Shown: in pieces, positions 56,363 to 64,000 of the stretch
How positions within the stretch are numbered: position 1 is the first letter of the stretch
Layout: each line of letters starts with the position of its first letter
Assembly (NCBI GenBank): GCA_946186275.1
Contig: CAMHMO010000003.1
Location: 1 to 64,000 of the forward strand
Source: an uncultured Verrucomicrobiota bacterium
Lineage (GTDB): Bacteria; Verrucomicrobiota; Verrucomicrobiia; Opitutales; UBA9783
Length of the DNA: 64,000 nt
Reading direction: 5' to 3'
Notes under the pieces: generated by a model
What the model saw: the letters and a program-made list of their open reading frames with translations, nothing else
The model's database searches: none
Told to the model about the DNA's origin: nothing
Position numbers and translations under genes: made by a program

Positions 56363-57814
56363 TTAATTATTATTTTCCGTCGCGATTGCTTTCGTTTTTT
56401 CCTTTAATTTCCCAATCATCACCGCAAATATCCACAAACACAGCGCGAACACACCCGAAGATACGGGGATTTTAAAAATCGCCCCGGGAAGATTTTCAAG
56501 AACTTCGACGCTTTTCAATAATAACCAAAGACACAGACGCGAAAGCGGTTCCGTCAAAATTAACAGCGGAGGGCAAAAGAGAAGAATTCCCCAGGAAAGC
56601 ATACCGAGAATGACGATAAAACTTGCGAACGGAATAAGAAGTAAATTCGCCACAAATGCCCACGGACTGAATAGATCCCAGTAACGCATTGAAAACAGAC
56701 TGCTTATGACACTCGCGCAGAAGGAAACAATGACGGTGGCTTTCAGGGAAGAAAAACGTTGTCGCGGATCGACGTATCGCAACGACAGCGGTACGCCGAC
56801 ACACAAAATGCTCGCGACGGTTCCGTAGGACAGCTGGAAACCGACATCCCAAAGCCCGAACGGATTGAACAACAGCGTCAGACCGACGGTGTTAAAAAAG
56901 ACGTTTTGACCGCTTACGGGGCGCGAAAACAGTTGTGCCAGCAACACGAATGTAATCATCAGGGTTGCGCGCAACGTCGACGGTCCGAAACCGACAACGG
57001 CGGCGTAGAGCCAAACCCCGCCGCCCGTCACCCCCAGGCGCAACAGCTTCGGCAGACATAAAAGTCGACCGAGGAAAAAGAAAAACGTCCCGATGACGCC
57101 GACGTGCAGACCGCTGACGGCGAACAGGTGCATGGTGCCCGTGTAAAAGAAGTGCTGAATTTGATCTTTCGAAAGCGCTTCCTTTTTGCCCATTAAAATC
57201 GCCTTCCAGACGCGCGACAGATGTTCGTCCTTCACGGTCAGCGCCGCAAAAAGGCTTTTTCGACAACGTTGCAAAAACGTCGGCGGTTGTTGCGCCAACG
57301 GCGTCAGACGCGCGTGCGTGCTGTGTTGACGCACCGAACGCGACCACAGGTAGAAGGAGAAATTTTGAGAACCGCGAAACGGATTCCGCAGCGGTTTTAC
57401 ATAGCCCGCGAAACGGTAACGTTCCGTGTCGTTGAGGGGAATGTCCTTTTTTGTCGATGCATGCAGGTACAGCGGGAAGGTTTCGCCGTTCGACAGCGTC
57501 AGTTGCCCGATGCCGCCGATGCGTTTCGGTTGCGTTCGGAACAACTTATCGAATTGGAATACCCCGCGTACGTAGCGACCGCGCGTCGGTTGACGGGTAC
57601 AGGTGAACATCATATGCGCGGCAACGGCGATGCTGACGAGGAAGTTTAAAAGGAATTTCTTTGAAAAAATTCGCACGCGCGTGAAACGCAAAAACAAAAA
57701 CCAGGCACCGAAATATATTAACCACTCGGTTATCGGCATCTTTGCTAAAATTCCGCGTGCACCGATCAGCGTAAAACCGCAAACGAAAGCGAAAAAACCG
57801 AGCGGATAACGCAT
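56363..57814 (-). CDS. comEC: ComEC/Rec2-family DNA uptake channel protein lacking the MBL domain
   Basis: A 483-residue membrane protein. N-terminal helices, then an OB-like soluble domain (about 78-170), then the competence domain with the signature HLFAVSGLHVGVIGTFFFFLG (about 233-253), GFGPSTLRATLMITFVLLAQL and FNPFGLWDVGFQLSYGTVASI. It ends after the channel helices. The C-terminal metallo-beta-lactamase domain present in many ComECs (about 750 residues) is absent. It would move single-stranded DNA across the inner membrane. Its ATG abuts the ribF stop, so it is co-transcribed with ribF. Confidence 0.9.
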   Translation of the reverse strand: MRYPLGFFAFVCGFTLIGARGILAKMPITEWLIYFGAWFLFLRFTRVRIFSKKFLLNFLVSIAVAAHMMFTCTRQPTRGRYVRGVFQFDKLFRTQPKRIGGIGQLTLSNGETFPLYLHASTKKDIPLNDTERYRFAGYVKPLRNPFRGSQNFSFYLWSRSVRQHSTHARLTPLAQQPPTFLQRCRKSLFAALTVKDEHLSRVWKAILMGKKEALSKDQIQHFFYTGTMHLFAVSGLHVGVIGTFFFFLGRLLCLPKLLRLGVTGGGVWLYAAVVGFGPSTLRATLMITFVLLAQLFSRPVSGQNVFFNTVGLTLLFNPFGLWDVGFQLSYGTVASILCVGVPLSLRYVDPRQRFSSLKATVIVSFCASVISSLFSMRYWDLFSPWAFVANLLLIPFASFIVILGMLSWGILLFCPPLLILTEPLSRLCLWLLLKSVEVLENLPGAIFKIPVSSGVFALCLWIFAVMIGKLKEKTKAIATENNN

Positions 57815-58612
57815 TTAAAGGCTTTTTTCGAAAGAAAGTACGCCGCCGCGCCGCAAAACCAGCTGTATCGGCGACAAAAATCGTATCCATCCGCCTTCTA
57901 AACGTACATCAACTGTTTGTTGTCCGTATCGGTTGCGCAACGTACAGAAATAAGATCCTTCTTTGGGTTTCAGTTCGTTATGTGTGTGAAAGAAAAGCGT
58001 TTCCGAATTATTTTCTGCATTTTCGGTTGTTTCGTTTAAAGAAGAACAGGCTTCGTGCGGATGATTTTGCACCCAACCGATGCAATGGTAAGGCGCACCC
58101 AAAAGTTTGTTTGCTACGTCGATCGAACCTTCGCGCAGGGCTTTTCGGATGCGCGTACTGGAAATTTTCTCACCGTTATCCTTCAGGTTCGGACAAATAT
58201 GAAATTCAATGCCGTGCCTTCGACACAACGCCTCCAATGTATGCGTATCCCCGGCGCAACAACTTCCGAAGCGATAATCTTCCCCCACATGTACGGCAAC
58301 AAGCGTTGTGAATCGTCGCAACAAATGCTCGAAAAATGCTTCGGGTGTCAGAGCGGCGAATGCTTCGTCAAACGGTTGAACGCAAACCGCATCGCAACCC
58401 GATTCCCGTAGCAGATAACAACGATGGTGAATCGGATAAATCAGCTGCGGTGCGTTCGAAAATTTTAAAACGCGCTTCGGATGCGGATGAAATGTCAGCG
58501 CGACGGACATTTGCCGGCAAGTACGGGCGTTTTTGACCGTCTGTTTTAACAATGCCCGATGCCCGAGATGAACACCGTCAAAAATCCCGATGACCAAACG
58601 AACCGCCTGCAT
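57815..58612 (-). CDS. ribF: RibF-like FAD synthetase with degenerate riboflavin kinase domain
   Basis: A 265-residue protein, short for bifunctional RibF (about 310). The FMN adenylyltransferase half is clear: LVIGIFDGVHLGHRALLKQTV, LTFHPHPKRVL, GEDYRFG and the ISSTRIRKALREGSIDVANKLLGAPY segment. The C-terminal kinase half lacks the GRXXGXPTANL motif and is shortened, although RNRYGQQTVDVRLEGGW shows a remnant. It may therefore make FAD from FMN only, with kinase activity lost or supplied elsewhere. It lies directly upstream of comEC. The usual partner truB survives only as a fragment about 1.4 kb away. Confidence 0.85.
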   Translation of the reverse strand: MQAVRLVIGIFDGVHLGHRALLKQTVKNARTCRQMSVALTFHPHPKRVLKFSNAPQLIYPIHHRCYLLRESGCDAVCVQPFDEAFAALTPEAFFEHLLRRFTTLVAVHVGEDYRFGSCCAGDTHTLEALCRRHGIEFHICPNLKDNGEKISSTRIRKALREGSIDVANKLLGAPYHCIGWVQNHPHEACSSLNETTENAENNSETLFFHTHNELKPKEGSYFCTLRNRYGQQTVDVRLEGGWIRFLSPIQLVLRRGGVLSFEKSL

Positions 58613-59176
58613 GCCTTGAAGCCGATGCTTCTATTCAGAGTGAGGAAAGGCACTGATTTCGGCAAGGCGGAAGGCGGTCGTGTATTTAACGGAAATAAAA
58701 TGCCAATCGAAAATTTTTCCGCAACGGCAATGAAACGTATGTAAAAAGCGAAAACTTTTATAACTCTATCGCCGAATTTTCCCGATCGGGAAAATAAATA
58801 CTTTGATAAACGCTTGAAACGCATCCGTTGGACATCAAAACCGGCTGTTTTGCTTTTATCGTCATTCGTGCCGTTTGAAACAAATGTTTCTCCGGGCTTA
58901 ACATCGGAAATCCCGCCTTTTCCAATATCGAAAAAGATTAAAAAACTTTGAGTAATATACGACGGTACATCCGGCTTGGAGTACTCGTGTTTAATTGTTT
59001 TCGTACAAAAAAATCATTCGGAAGAGCATCGTTGCTTTACACCGCCGACAAGCACTCTTCCGAACGAATTTTGCCGTCCGTAATCTTCTGCCGGAAAACA
59101 GGTTGCATTCAACGGTGTCACGCGAGTATCGAAATTCCTCTTTTCCCGTGCGCCGTCCGAGGAAAGTTCGGATAAT
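58613..59176. other. Intergenic region without a recognisable gene
   Basis: About 560 bases between ribF and the secreted-protein gene. Overlapping small frames on both strands (for example 58546-58824 and 58948-59175) have no protein character. This stretch, with the secreted gene, separates ribF from the truB remnant, so it may be debris of an insertion or deletion. Confidence 0.45.
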
Positions 59177-59908
59177 TTACCATTCTACCTTGGAAAAAAA
59201 ATGTCCCACACGATTACAATATTTCACATGGCAACTGCTTAGGGATATATCGCCATTTTTTTCTTCTTTAAAATGGAATTCACCTTTCAAAAGCCTAGTG
59301 TTACCTTGAGCAATATTCATTACTATCACCCCGTTCCCTTCCGGACTGAAAAAATTCCCGAAGAAAGAACAGACACGAAATAAAATTTCAGTCTTGTAAC
59401 GACCATATACGGCACGATCGCATACGGCGTCAACGGTTTGTTTATCCAAAATCATTTCAAGAAACTCCCGACTTCCCAATGTTTGCAATATCCTGCGCAC
59501 CTTCGGCATCATATTTGCTTCGACTCTCCTTAATTCGGCAAAGGAAAGCACGACTCCTTGTACGTCAGAACCAGCCCAGGGATTCGGATACGGCGACATA
59601 TACACTCGCAATTTCTTTAACTCGACCATGGTATTAAAATTGGCATCGTGACCCCACGGCGTACGAAGTTTATAGAGCGGTCTGTTCGCTATTCGAAATA
59701 CCTCCGGTATACTCTCGCCCAGAAGGTGCAAATCGTCCGCTTTCGGTAAAAGTTCGTCAAACATTACCGGAATTAACCGATAATTTGCCCCCCAATAGGA
59801 CTGTATAATCTGCGGTTCCGTATATCCCGCTTTCGCGTTTTGTGTCCATGCACCGGCAATCAACGCCACAATGCATCCCATGACATTGTATATTGTATTT
59901 TTACGCAT
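59177..59908 (-). CDS. Secreted protein of unknown function behind a poly-G tract
   Basis: A 243-residue protein with a signal peptide (MRKNTIYNVMGCIVALIAGAWTQNAKA). The mature part is mixed, with segments such as SYWGANYRLIPVMFDELLPKAD and SPYPNPWAGSDVQGVVLSFAELRRVEANMMPKVRRILQTLG. No family is recognised. Upstream on the minus strand TTGAC is directly followed by G9, so transcription may depend on tract length. It lies between ribF and the truB remnant and may have been inserted there. Confidence 0.72.
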   Translation of the reverse strand: MRKNTIYNVMGCIVALIAGAWTQNAKAGYTEPQIIQSYWGANYRLIPVMFDELLPKADDLHLLGESIPEVFRIANRPLYKLRTPWGHDANFNTMVELKKLRVYMSPYPNPWAGSDVQGVVLSFAELRRVEANMMPKVRRILQTLGSREFLEMILDKQTVDAVCDRAVYGRYKTEILFRVCSFFGNFFSPEGNGVIVMNIAQGNTRLLKGEFHFKEEKNGDISLSSCHVKYCNRVGHFFSKVEW

Positions 59909-59938
59909 AAAATATCCTTAACTTATCCTTAACCATAT

Positions 59939-59947
59939 CCCCCCCCC
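59939..59947. repeat. Homopolymer tract of nine C (G9 on the minus strand)
   Basis: A G9 run on the minus strand directly follows TTGAC (59952-59948), 30 bases upstream of the secreted-protein gene. It would lie in the promoter spacer, where length changes alter -35/-10 spacing as in known phase-variable promoters. A clear -10 was not found (GATAAG at a 19-base spacing is the best candidate). Confidence 0.8.
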
Positions 59948-60058
59948 GTCAAGTGTTTTTTTACAAAAAATTCAAGAAACGATAAAAAACAAGTGTAAAC
60001 CGAGGGAAGGGCTATCCTCCGCTCAGAATATTAGAGAAATCTGTATGAACAAAACGAA

Positions 60059-60382
60059 TTATTCTTCGCCCTTCGCCGTCACAAGGTACTGTTTTAATAA
60101 CGCAGGCTTTTGAAGTAATGTATCGAGCGGTACCGCCTGTTCGACGGAGAAATTGCCACTGTGTGTGCGACGCAATAAAGACAAATGCCCGCCGCAGTTG
60201 AGCTTGAAACCAATGTCGTGCGCCAGAGAGCGGATATAGGTGCCCTTGGAACAACAGACGCGAAGGTGAAGATTCGGCGCGTCGTAGCTTAAAAGATCAC
60301 ATTCAAAAATCGTGATGAAATTGGGAGTTGGCTTCGGTTCCTGTCCCTTCCGCGCCAGTTTGTATAAAGGGATACCCAACAA
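60059..60382 (-). pseudogene. truB: C-terminal remnant of tRNA pseudouridine synthase B
   Basis: A 107-residue frame matching only the C-terminal part of TruB: PLYKLARKGQEPKP, then the hallmark CSKGTYIRSLAHDIG and CGGHLSLLRRTHSGNFSVEQAV. The N-terminal catalytic domain with the active-site Asp is missing. The homology starts abruptly 22 bases after the stop of the sugar-phosphate antiporter gene; just before it, another frame reads MYTKVVG, resembling the preceding TruB block. I infer a deletion or rearrangement that destroyed truB. A functional copy elsewhere cannot be excluded. Confidence 0.82.
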
Positions 60383-60404
60383 CTTTCGTGTACATCCCGA
60401 TGCG

Positions 60405-61742
60405 CTAGCATCTTTCCCGCTTGGCCTTTTTCAGCGTCAGCATAAAAAACAAACCACCGAGGAAGGAAGCAACGAGAAATGTTAAATAAACCGACTGCCA
60501 ACCGTAAGCATCGGAAAGTTTGACAAGACCGATGCCGCTGGCGGATGCCGCCAAGTATCCGAAGGTACCCGTCATCGCCGCACCCGTCGCCGCGGCTTTT
60601 TTGGAGCCGAATTCCGCACCCGATAACCCACCGAGTACCTGCGATCCGTAGACAAAGAAGCCGACGCAGAACCAAAAGAGGTAATCGACCCAACGGCATG
60701 TGATAAAAACTTGCCCGAGCGTTTCCCGCCAAACGGTGTTGCATGCCCAATAAAATCCCATCAAAATCCCCATCAGCATCATCATGAGGCAACCGCACAA
60801 ACCGCGTCTCGTGTGCATAAATTTATCCGTGAACCAACCGATAAACAGACCGCCGAACAGACCGCCGATTTCGGTTCCGGCAAACTTGAAACCGGCTTCC
60901 ATGACGGTACATTTTTGCGTCTGAACGATCAGTACCGGTCCCCAGCAAAGCAGTCCCGATCGCACAAAATAAACAAAAAAATTCGCGATACAGACGAGCC
61001 ACAGGCGACCGTTGTATAAAATATGGTTTCGAAACATTTGCCCGAACGACTCGTCGGCATCGCCTGCATCGGTTGTTGTTTTGACGATCGGCAGATGTTC
61101 GAATTCCTCGACGGACGGCAGACCGATGGATTCCGGCGTATCGCGCAACAGTTCCCATACCCAGAAACTGAGGAAGAGGCTGAGAATTGCCGGCACAATG
61201 AGAAGCCATCGCCAGCTGCCGTATTCCAACAGCCACGCACCGCCAACAAGCACCATAATCGAACCGATTTGATGCGAACAGTTGATGATGCCCCAGCGCG
61301 TACCGATTTGTTGCGGTCCGAACCATTGCGTGAGGGTGCGCGAAACGGACGGCCATCCCATGGATTGGAAAACGGCATTCACGGCGTACAGGGTACCGAA
61401 AACGACGGACGATTCCCAACAGCCCGCCAACAGACTGCAACACGCCGCCAGAGCCAACCCGACGGGCATAAATAAGCGTGCATCGGAGCGGTCGCAAATC
61501 GACCCCGCCACCATTTTAAAAACGCCGTAGACGATAGAGAACGCCGAAAACGCCCAACCGATCGCCTCCATCGAGAAAGGGCACTTGTCGGACGTGCGCA
61601 ACATTGTGAAATTCTGTCGCACCAGGTAGTACGCGGCATACCCGACAATCAGCGCGTACGTCAGTCTGAATCGCCAGTAACGGTATTGACGACGGATTTC
61701 GGCGGGATCGGAGACGTGGGGACGAGAGGGTGAGGTGTTCAA
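60405..61742 (-). CDS. uhpC: MFS organophosphate:phosphate antiporter (UhpC/UhpT/GlpT-like)
   Basis: A 445-residue major facilitator with 12 membrane helices of the organophosphate:phosphate antiporter family. Supporting blocks are YRYWRFRLTYALIVGYAAYYLVRQNFTM at the N-terminus, GWAFSAFSIVYGVFKMVAGSICDRSD, QSMGWPSVSRTLTQWFGPQQIGTRWGIIN and the C-terminal GLSGAEFGSKKAAATGAAMTGTFGY. In Chlamydiae a similar protein imports glucose 6-phosphate in exchange for phosphate. Hexose phosphate import would suit the energy-parasite profile given by the ADP/ATP translocase. Glycerol 3-phosphate is an alternative substrate. Confidence 0.88.
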   Translation of the reverse strand: MNTSPSRPHVSDPAEIRRQYRYWRFRLTYALIVGYAAYYLVRQNFTMLRTSDKCPFSMEAIGWAFSAFSIVYGVFKMVAGSICDRSDARLFMPVGLALAACCSLLAGCWESSVVFGTLYAVNAVFQSMGWPSVSRTLTQWFGPQQIGTRWGIINCSHQIGSIMVLVGGAWLLEYGSWRWLLIVPAILSLFLSFWVWELLRDTPESIGLPSVEEFEHLPIVKTTTDAGDADESFGQMFRNHILYNGRLWLVCIANFFVYFVRSGLLCWGPVLIVQTQKCTVMEAGFKFAGTEIGGLFGGLFIGWFTDKFMHTRRGLCGCLMMMLMGILMGFYWACNTVWRETLGQVFITCRWVDYLFWFCVGFFVYGSQVLGGLSGAEFGSKKAAATGAAMTGTFGYLAASASGIGLVKLSDAYGWQSVYLTFLVASFLGGLFFMLTLKKAKRERC

Positions 61743-61990
61743 GATATTTCCTTTTGGGTTGTTTGGATTTTAAACGAACGACTGTCTGTTTCTATTAAAG
61801 CAAATTTTGTAATTTCGACAATAAGGAACAAAGGTTGCATTCTTTTGAAAGAGTATGTGTGTTTGATGGAAAAAATGGACGACAACATTGCGTTTGTACC
61901 GGATGCTTTTTCCGTTTCCTCCAAAATCAACGACACAAAAACACTTGCCAACCCCTCTCTCCTCCTTCATCCTAAGGCCAGTTTTTCTTT

Positions 61991-62077
61991 GGTAGGATAT
62001 CCAAGCGGCTAAAGGGCGCAGACTGTAAATCTGTCAGGATTTTCCTTTCGGGGGTTCGAATCCCTCTCCTACCACCA
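61991..62077 (+). tRNA. tRNA-Tyr (anticodon GTA)
   Basis: 87 bases with encoded CCA. The acceptor pairs GGTAGGA (61991-61997) with TCCTACC (62067-62073), discriminator A. The anticodon loop CTGTAAA gives GTA. A long class II variable arm and T-loop TTCGAAT are present. Confidence 0.96.
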
Positions 62078-62220
62078 GATTGGCGGGTGCACCGTTGGTG
62101 CGTCGTTTCGGAGCGGTTTGGTTGTTTTGCAGTTCCTTCGCGTTTTTTGTTTTTTCCGTTCTCGCGATGTTTTTTGGTTTTGTCTTGCACAGACGTCCTT
62201 TGGGGATTTGTTCATAAAAA

Positions 62221-62247
62221 AACACCCGCGATAAGCGGGTGTTTTTC
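62221..62247. terminator. Rho-independent terminator, bidirectional
   Basis: A perfect ten-base stem, AAACACCCGC (62221-62230) with GCGGGTGTTT (62236-62245), five-base loop, followed by T and preceded by A residues. It lies 19 bases after the stop of the minus-strand secreted gene (62266) and could also stop readthrough from tRNA-Tyr. Confidence 0.9.
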
Positions 62248-62265
62248 GGATGAAAGTGCTCCGAA

Positions 62266-63552
62266 TTATTGTGTAATCAAGTTTCGTATCTTTTTGCGCA
62301 ATTCCTGCAAACAATCTTTTATCTTTCCCAAGGCATTTGCAACCGTTTCAAAATCGTTACGACTATCCGCCACTGCTATGGTTGGCATATAATGCCGCAC
62401 TTCCCAATATTTGAAAAGCGTCTCACACCTTTTTAAAACCTTCCCGTACCAGGCTTGAGATTTTTTCAATTTTCCAGCTTTTATTGCCGAGAGTTCCGCA
62501 AGCGTATCCCTGTATATTCTGTACAGACGGCATGCGTCATTGACGCATTCCTGCAGAAGTACCGCGATCCTGCAATACGCTTTTACCAAATCATCATCTT
62601 TGAATAAATCATCAACGAGTCCTTCCCTACCATAATATTCACTCAAACAATACTCGGGGTACTGATAAGTGACACAAGAACCGTAACTGTGGAATGATGC
62701 CCAATAACCCTCTGGATTCCATTTGGACCATGTAACGTAACCTCGCTGAAACATCCAAAAGATTTCTTCTTGTGCCGTCTTCTCATCCGCCCAATTAAAA
62801 ACGTACGGACTGTTCTCGAGCACGCCGTAAAAAAAACCACTCATTCTCTCAATCGAATAACGGGTTCTCCCATTGTACAGAGCAGGTCCTTTATTGCCAA
62901 AGTTATCTTTAAAATAATTGGTACCCGTAAGGTCATCGAAAAACTCATTTCTTGTTTTAACGGTAGCCTCCAGCTGCTCTCTTAATCCCGAAGGTTCTTG
63001 TGAAGCCGGATTCCAAGCAGCACAAGCTTCTTTGTACTTTGTTAATATCGGAGCCGCGGCAAGGATTTGCCATACTTCATCCGGAATATCATCCATGGAT
63101 GTCCAATGTGGGTTATGAAACTTTTCACACAGCTTATTAAAAACAATTTTTTTCGCCGTAAATTTGTCGATCATATCACCCAGCTCCCTCAACGCGTGTA
63201 TGCGGATTTGTTCGCCGTCAAATCGTTTTTTCAGAGATGCCGTATCACCTTCACGCAGATGCATTCTGCAATAATCAAAAAAGCGGATTTGGTGTTGCAT
63301 GGACAGTTTCATCCAATCGATCGTTTTCTCGTACGAACGCATCACGACATCCTTCAATTCCTGTTCGGTGATGCGATATTCCGGTTTATGCAGGTTATAA
63401 GCATCCCACTCTCGGATACTCTTTTGAATTTCTTGCGAATGTTCCGCAAAATACGCATCCAGCTTCTCCCGAAACGTTTCTCCGTGCCCCGATAACGATC
63501 CGATGCAGGCAAACGCCCCGCCAATGAACAATGTTTTGATTGTATTTCTCAT
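62266..63552 (-). CDS. Secreted protein of unknown function
   Basis: A 428-residue protein with a signal peptide (MRNTIKTLFIGGAFACIGSLSGHG). The mature part is rich in Tyr, Trp and charged residues and is largely helical (AYFAEHSQEIQKSIREWDAY, QRGYVTWSKWNPEGYWASFHSYG, DACRLYRIYRDTLAELSAIKAGKLKKSQAW). No domain is recognised. A TTGACA (63583-63578) followed by an A-rich tract lies upstream, but a well-spaced -10 was not found. A strong terminator follows. Size, helicity and scattered matches suggest a possible distant relation to the protein at 31239-32531. Confidence 0.78.
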   Translation of the reverse strand: MRNTIKTLFIGGAFACIGSLSGHGETFREKLDAYFAEHSQEIQKSIREWDAYNLHKPEYRITEQELKDVVMRSYEKTIDWMKLSMQHQIRFFDYCRMHLREGDTASLKKRFDGEQIRIHALRELGDMIDKFTAKKIVFNKLCEKFHNPHWTSMDDIPDEVWQILAAAPILTKYKEACAAWNPASQEPSGLREQLEATVKTRNEFFDDLTGTNYFKDNFGNKGPALYNGRTRYSIERMSGFFYGVLENSPYVFNWADEKTAQEEIFWMFQRGYVTWSKWNPEGYWASFHSYGSCVTYQYPEYCLSEYYGREGLVDDLFKDDDLVKAYCRIAVLLQECVNDACRLYRIYRDTLAELSAIKAGKLKKSQAWYGKVLKRCETLFKYWEVRHYMPTIAVADSRNDFETVANALGKIKDCLQELRKKIRNLITQ

Positions 63553-63785
63553 AATACCATCCTGATGACTGTTTTTTTGTCAAGTATTTTTTTAAAAAAA
63601 ATTTAACGCAAATCGGATCGGGGTTGCGGCAAAAAAAGACAAAAACAAATACTGTCGAACGGGGCAACGGGTAACTTCCTAAAAACCTTCTTTTTAACGG
63701 CTTTACAGCAAATACAAAGGAAATGTATTATTTCTTTTCAACAACGCTACATCTGTTCGAAGTATTCTTTTCGAACGCAAACTCT
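63553..63785. other. Intergenic region before tatD
   Basis: About 230 AT-rich bases holding the upstream region of the secreted-protein gene (TTGACA plus homopolymer runs). No gene was found. Confidence 0.45.
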
Positions 63786-64000
63786 TCAAAATCCGAAAAA
63801 CCGTTTTACGTTTTCGGTGGTTGCGCGCACGCATTCGTCGAAGGAAATTCCTTTCAACTCCGCCAGTTTCTCGGCAACGTAATGTACGTAGGTTGGGAAG
63901 TTTTGCTGACCGCGAAACGGTGCCGGTGTCAGATACGGGCTGTCGGTTTCGACGACGATCTGCGATAAATCCGTTGCGATTGCCGTTTCGTGCGTGTAAC
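63786..64000 (-). CDS. tatD: TatD-family DNase, C-terminal part (cut by window edge)
   Basis: The last 71 codons of a TatD-type metal-dependent hydrolase; the rest lies beyond position 64000. The C-terminal signature VVETDSPYLTPAPFRGQQNFPTYVHYVAEKLAELKG is clear (Asp in ETDSPYLTP is a metal ligand), followed by ATTENVKRFFGF and TGA at 63788-63786. Members act as DNases or D-aminoacyl-tRNA deacylase-like hydrolases. Confidence 0.93.
   Translation of the reverse strand, partial: YTHETAIATDLSQIVVETDSPYLTPAPFRGQQNFPTYVHYVAEKLAELKGISFDECVRATTENVKRFFGF

Overview
The window looks like a chromosomal segment of a host-dependent, Gram-negative-type bacterium, most likely in the PVC superphylum and perhaps Verrucomicrobiota. 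Outer-membrane and LPS genes (lpxK, kdsA, an ArnT/ArnC-like pair, Pal and beta-barrel proteins) show two membranes. A non-mitochondrial ADP/ATP translocase and a UhpC/UhpT-type sugar-phosphate antiporter are transporters typical of intracellular bacteria. A complete F-type ATP synthase, glycolytic enzymes (pgk, tpiA, gpmA, a hexose-phosphate mutase) and a eukaryote-type UDP-sugar pyrophosphorylase argue against a Chlamydia-like V-ATPase lineage. The phylum is inferred from gene content, because no rRNA or marker tree was available. Coding density is fairly high, but several genes are degenerate or broken (truB, the riboflavin kinase half of ribF, a beta-barrel gene with an in-frame stop, a split toxin, a frame-broken membrane gene), as expected in a genome under reduction.

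Layout. Positions 1-2806: a pentanucleotide repeat followed by a glycolipid-modifying glycosyltransferase pair. 3259-7545: a bacterioferritin-like protein, then rpmH-rnpA-yidD-yidC-yebC. 7641-8731: an AT-rich Panacea-type toxin-antitoxin island on the minus strand. 9010-13138: dprA, an MBL hydrolase, an MTA/SAH nucleosidase and metK. 13408-18608: ECF sigma factor, anti-sigma and HtrA-like pseudoprotease, then accB-accC and two Asp23-family genes. 18872-27207: trpS, a pseudopilin, pyrG, a Pal lipoprotein, lpxK, holA, pgk and tpiA. 27606-32531: tRNA-Ser, a dicarboxylate symporter, a repeat-preceded outer-membrane protein, gpmA and a secreted protein. 32582-37489 (minus): sugar-phosphate mutase, UDP-sugar pyrophosphorylase and ADP/ATP translocase. 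37897-44815 (minus): a thioesterase and the ATP synthase operon atpBEFHAGDC. 45026-50804 (minus): CAAX-type protease, tRNA-Val, plsY, fmt, kdsA, a small secreted protein, a YmdB-like phosphodiesterase and tRNA-Ile2/Met. 51070-56221: topoisomerase III, decaying small membrane genes and a Na+/H+ antiporter-like protein. 56363-64000: comEC, ribF, secreted proteins, a truB remnant, the sugar-phosphate antiporter, tRNA-Tyr and the end of tatD.

How the genes may work together. Host ATP and host sugar phosphate would be imported. Imported hexose phosphate can enter glycolysis or be turned into UDP-sugars for the envelope. Lipid A/LPS synthesis and decoration, beta-barrel proteins and several orphan secreted proteins form the host interface. 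Simple-sequence repeats sit directly upstream of surface or secreted genes at three places (TGTTC x12, CTAC x8, and G9 beside a TTGAC element). This suggests repeat-driven phase variation, which is the most interesting system-level signal here. The second is a Panacea antitoxin operon whose putative coiled-coil/membrane toxin is split at a run of eight A.
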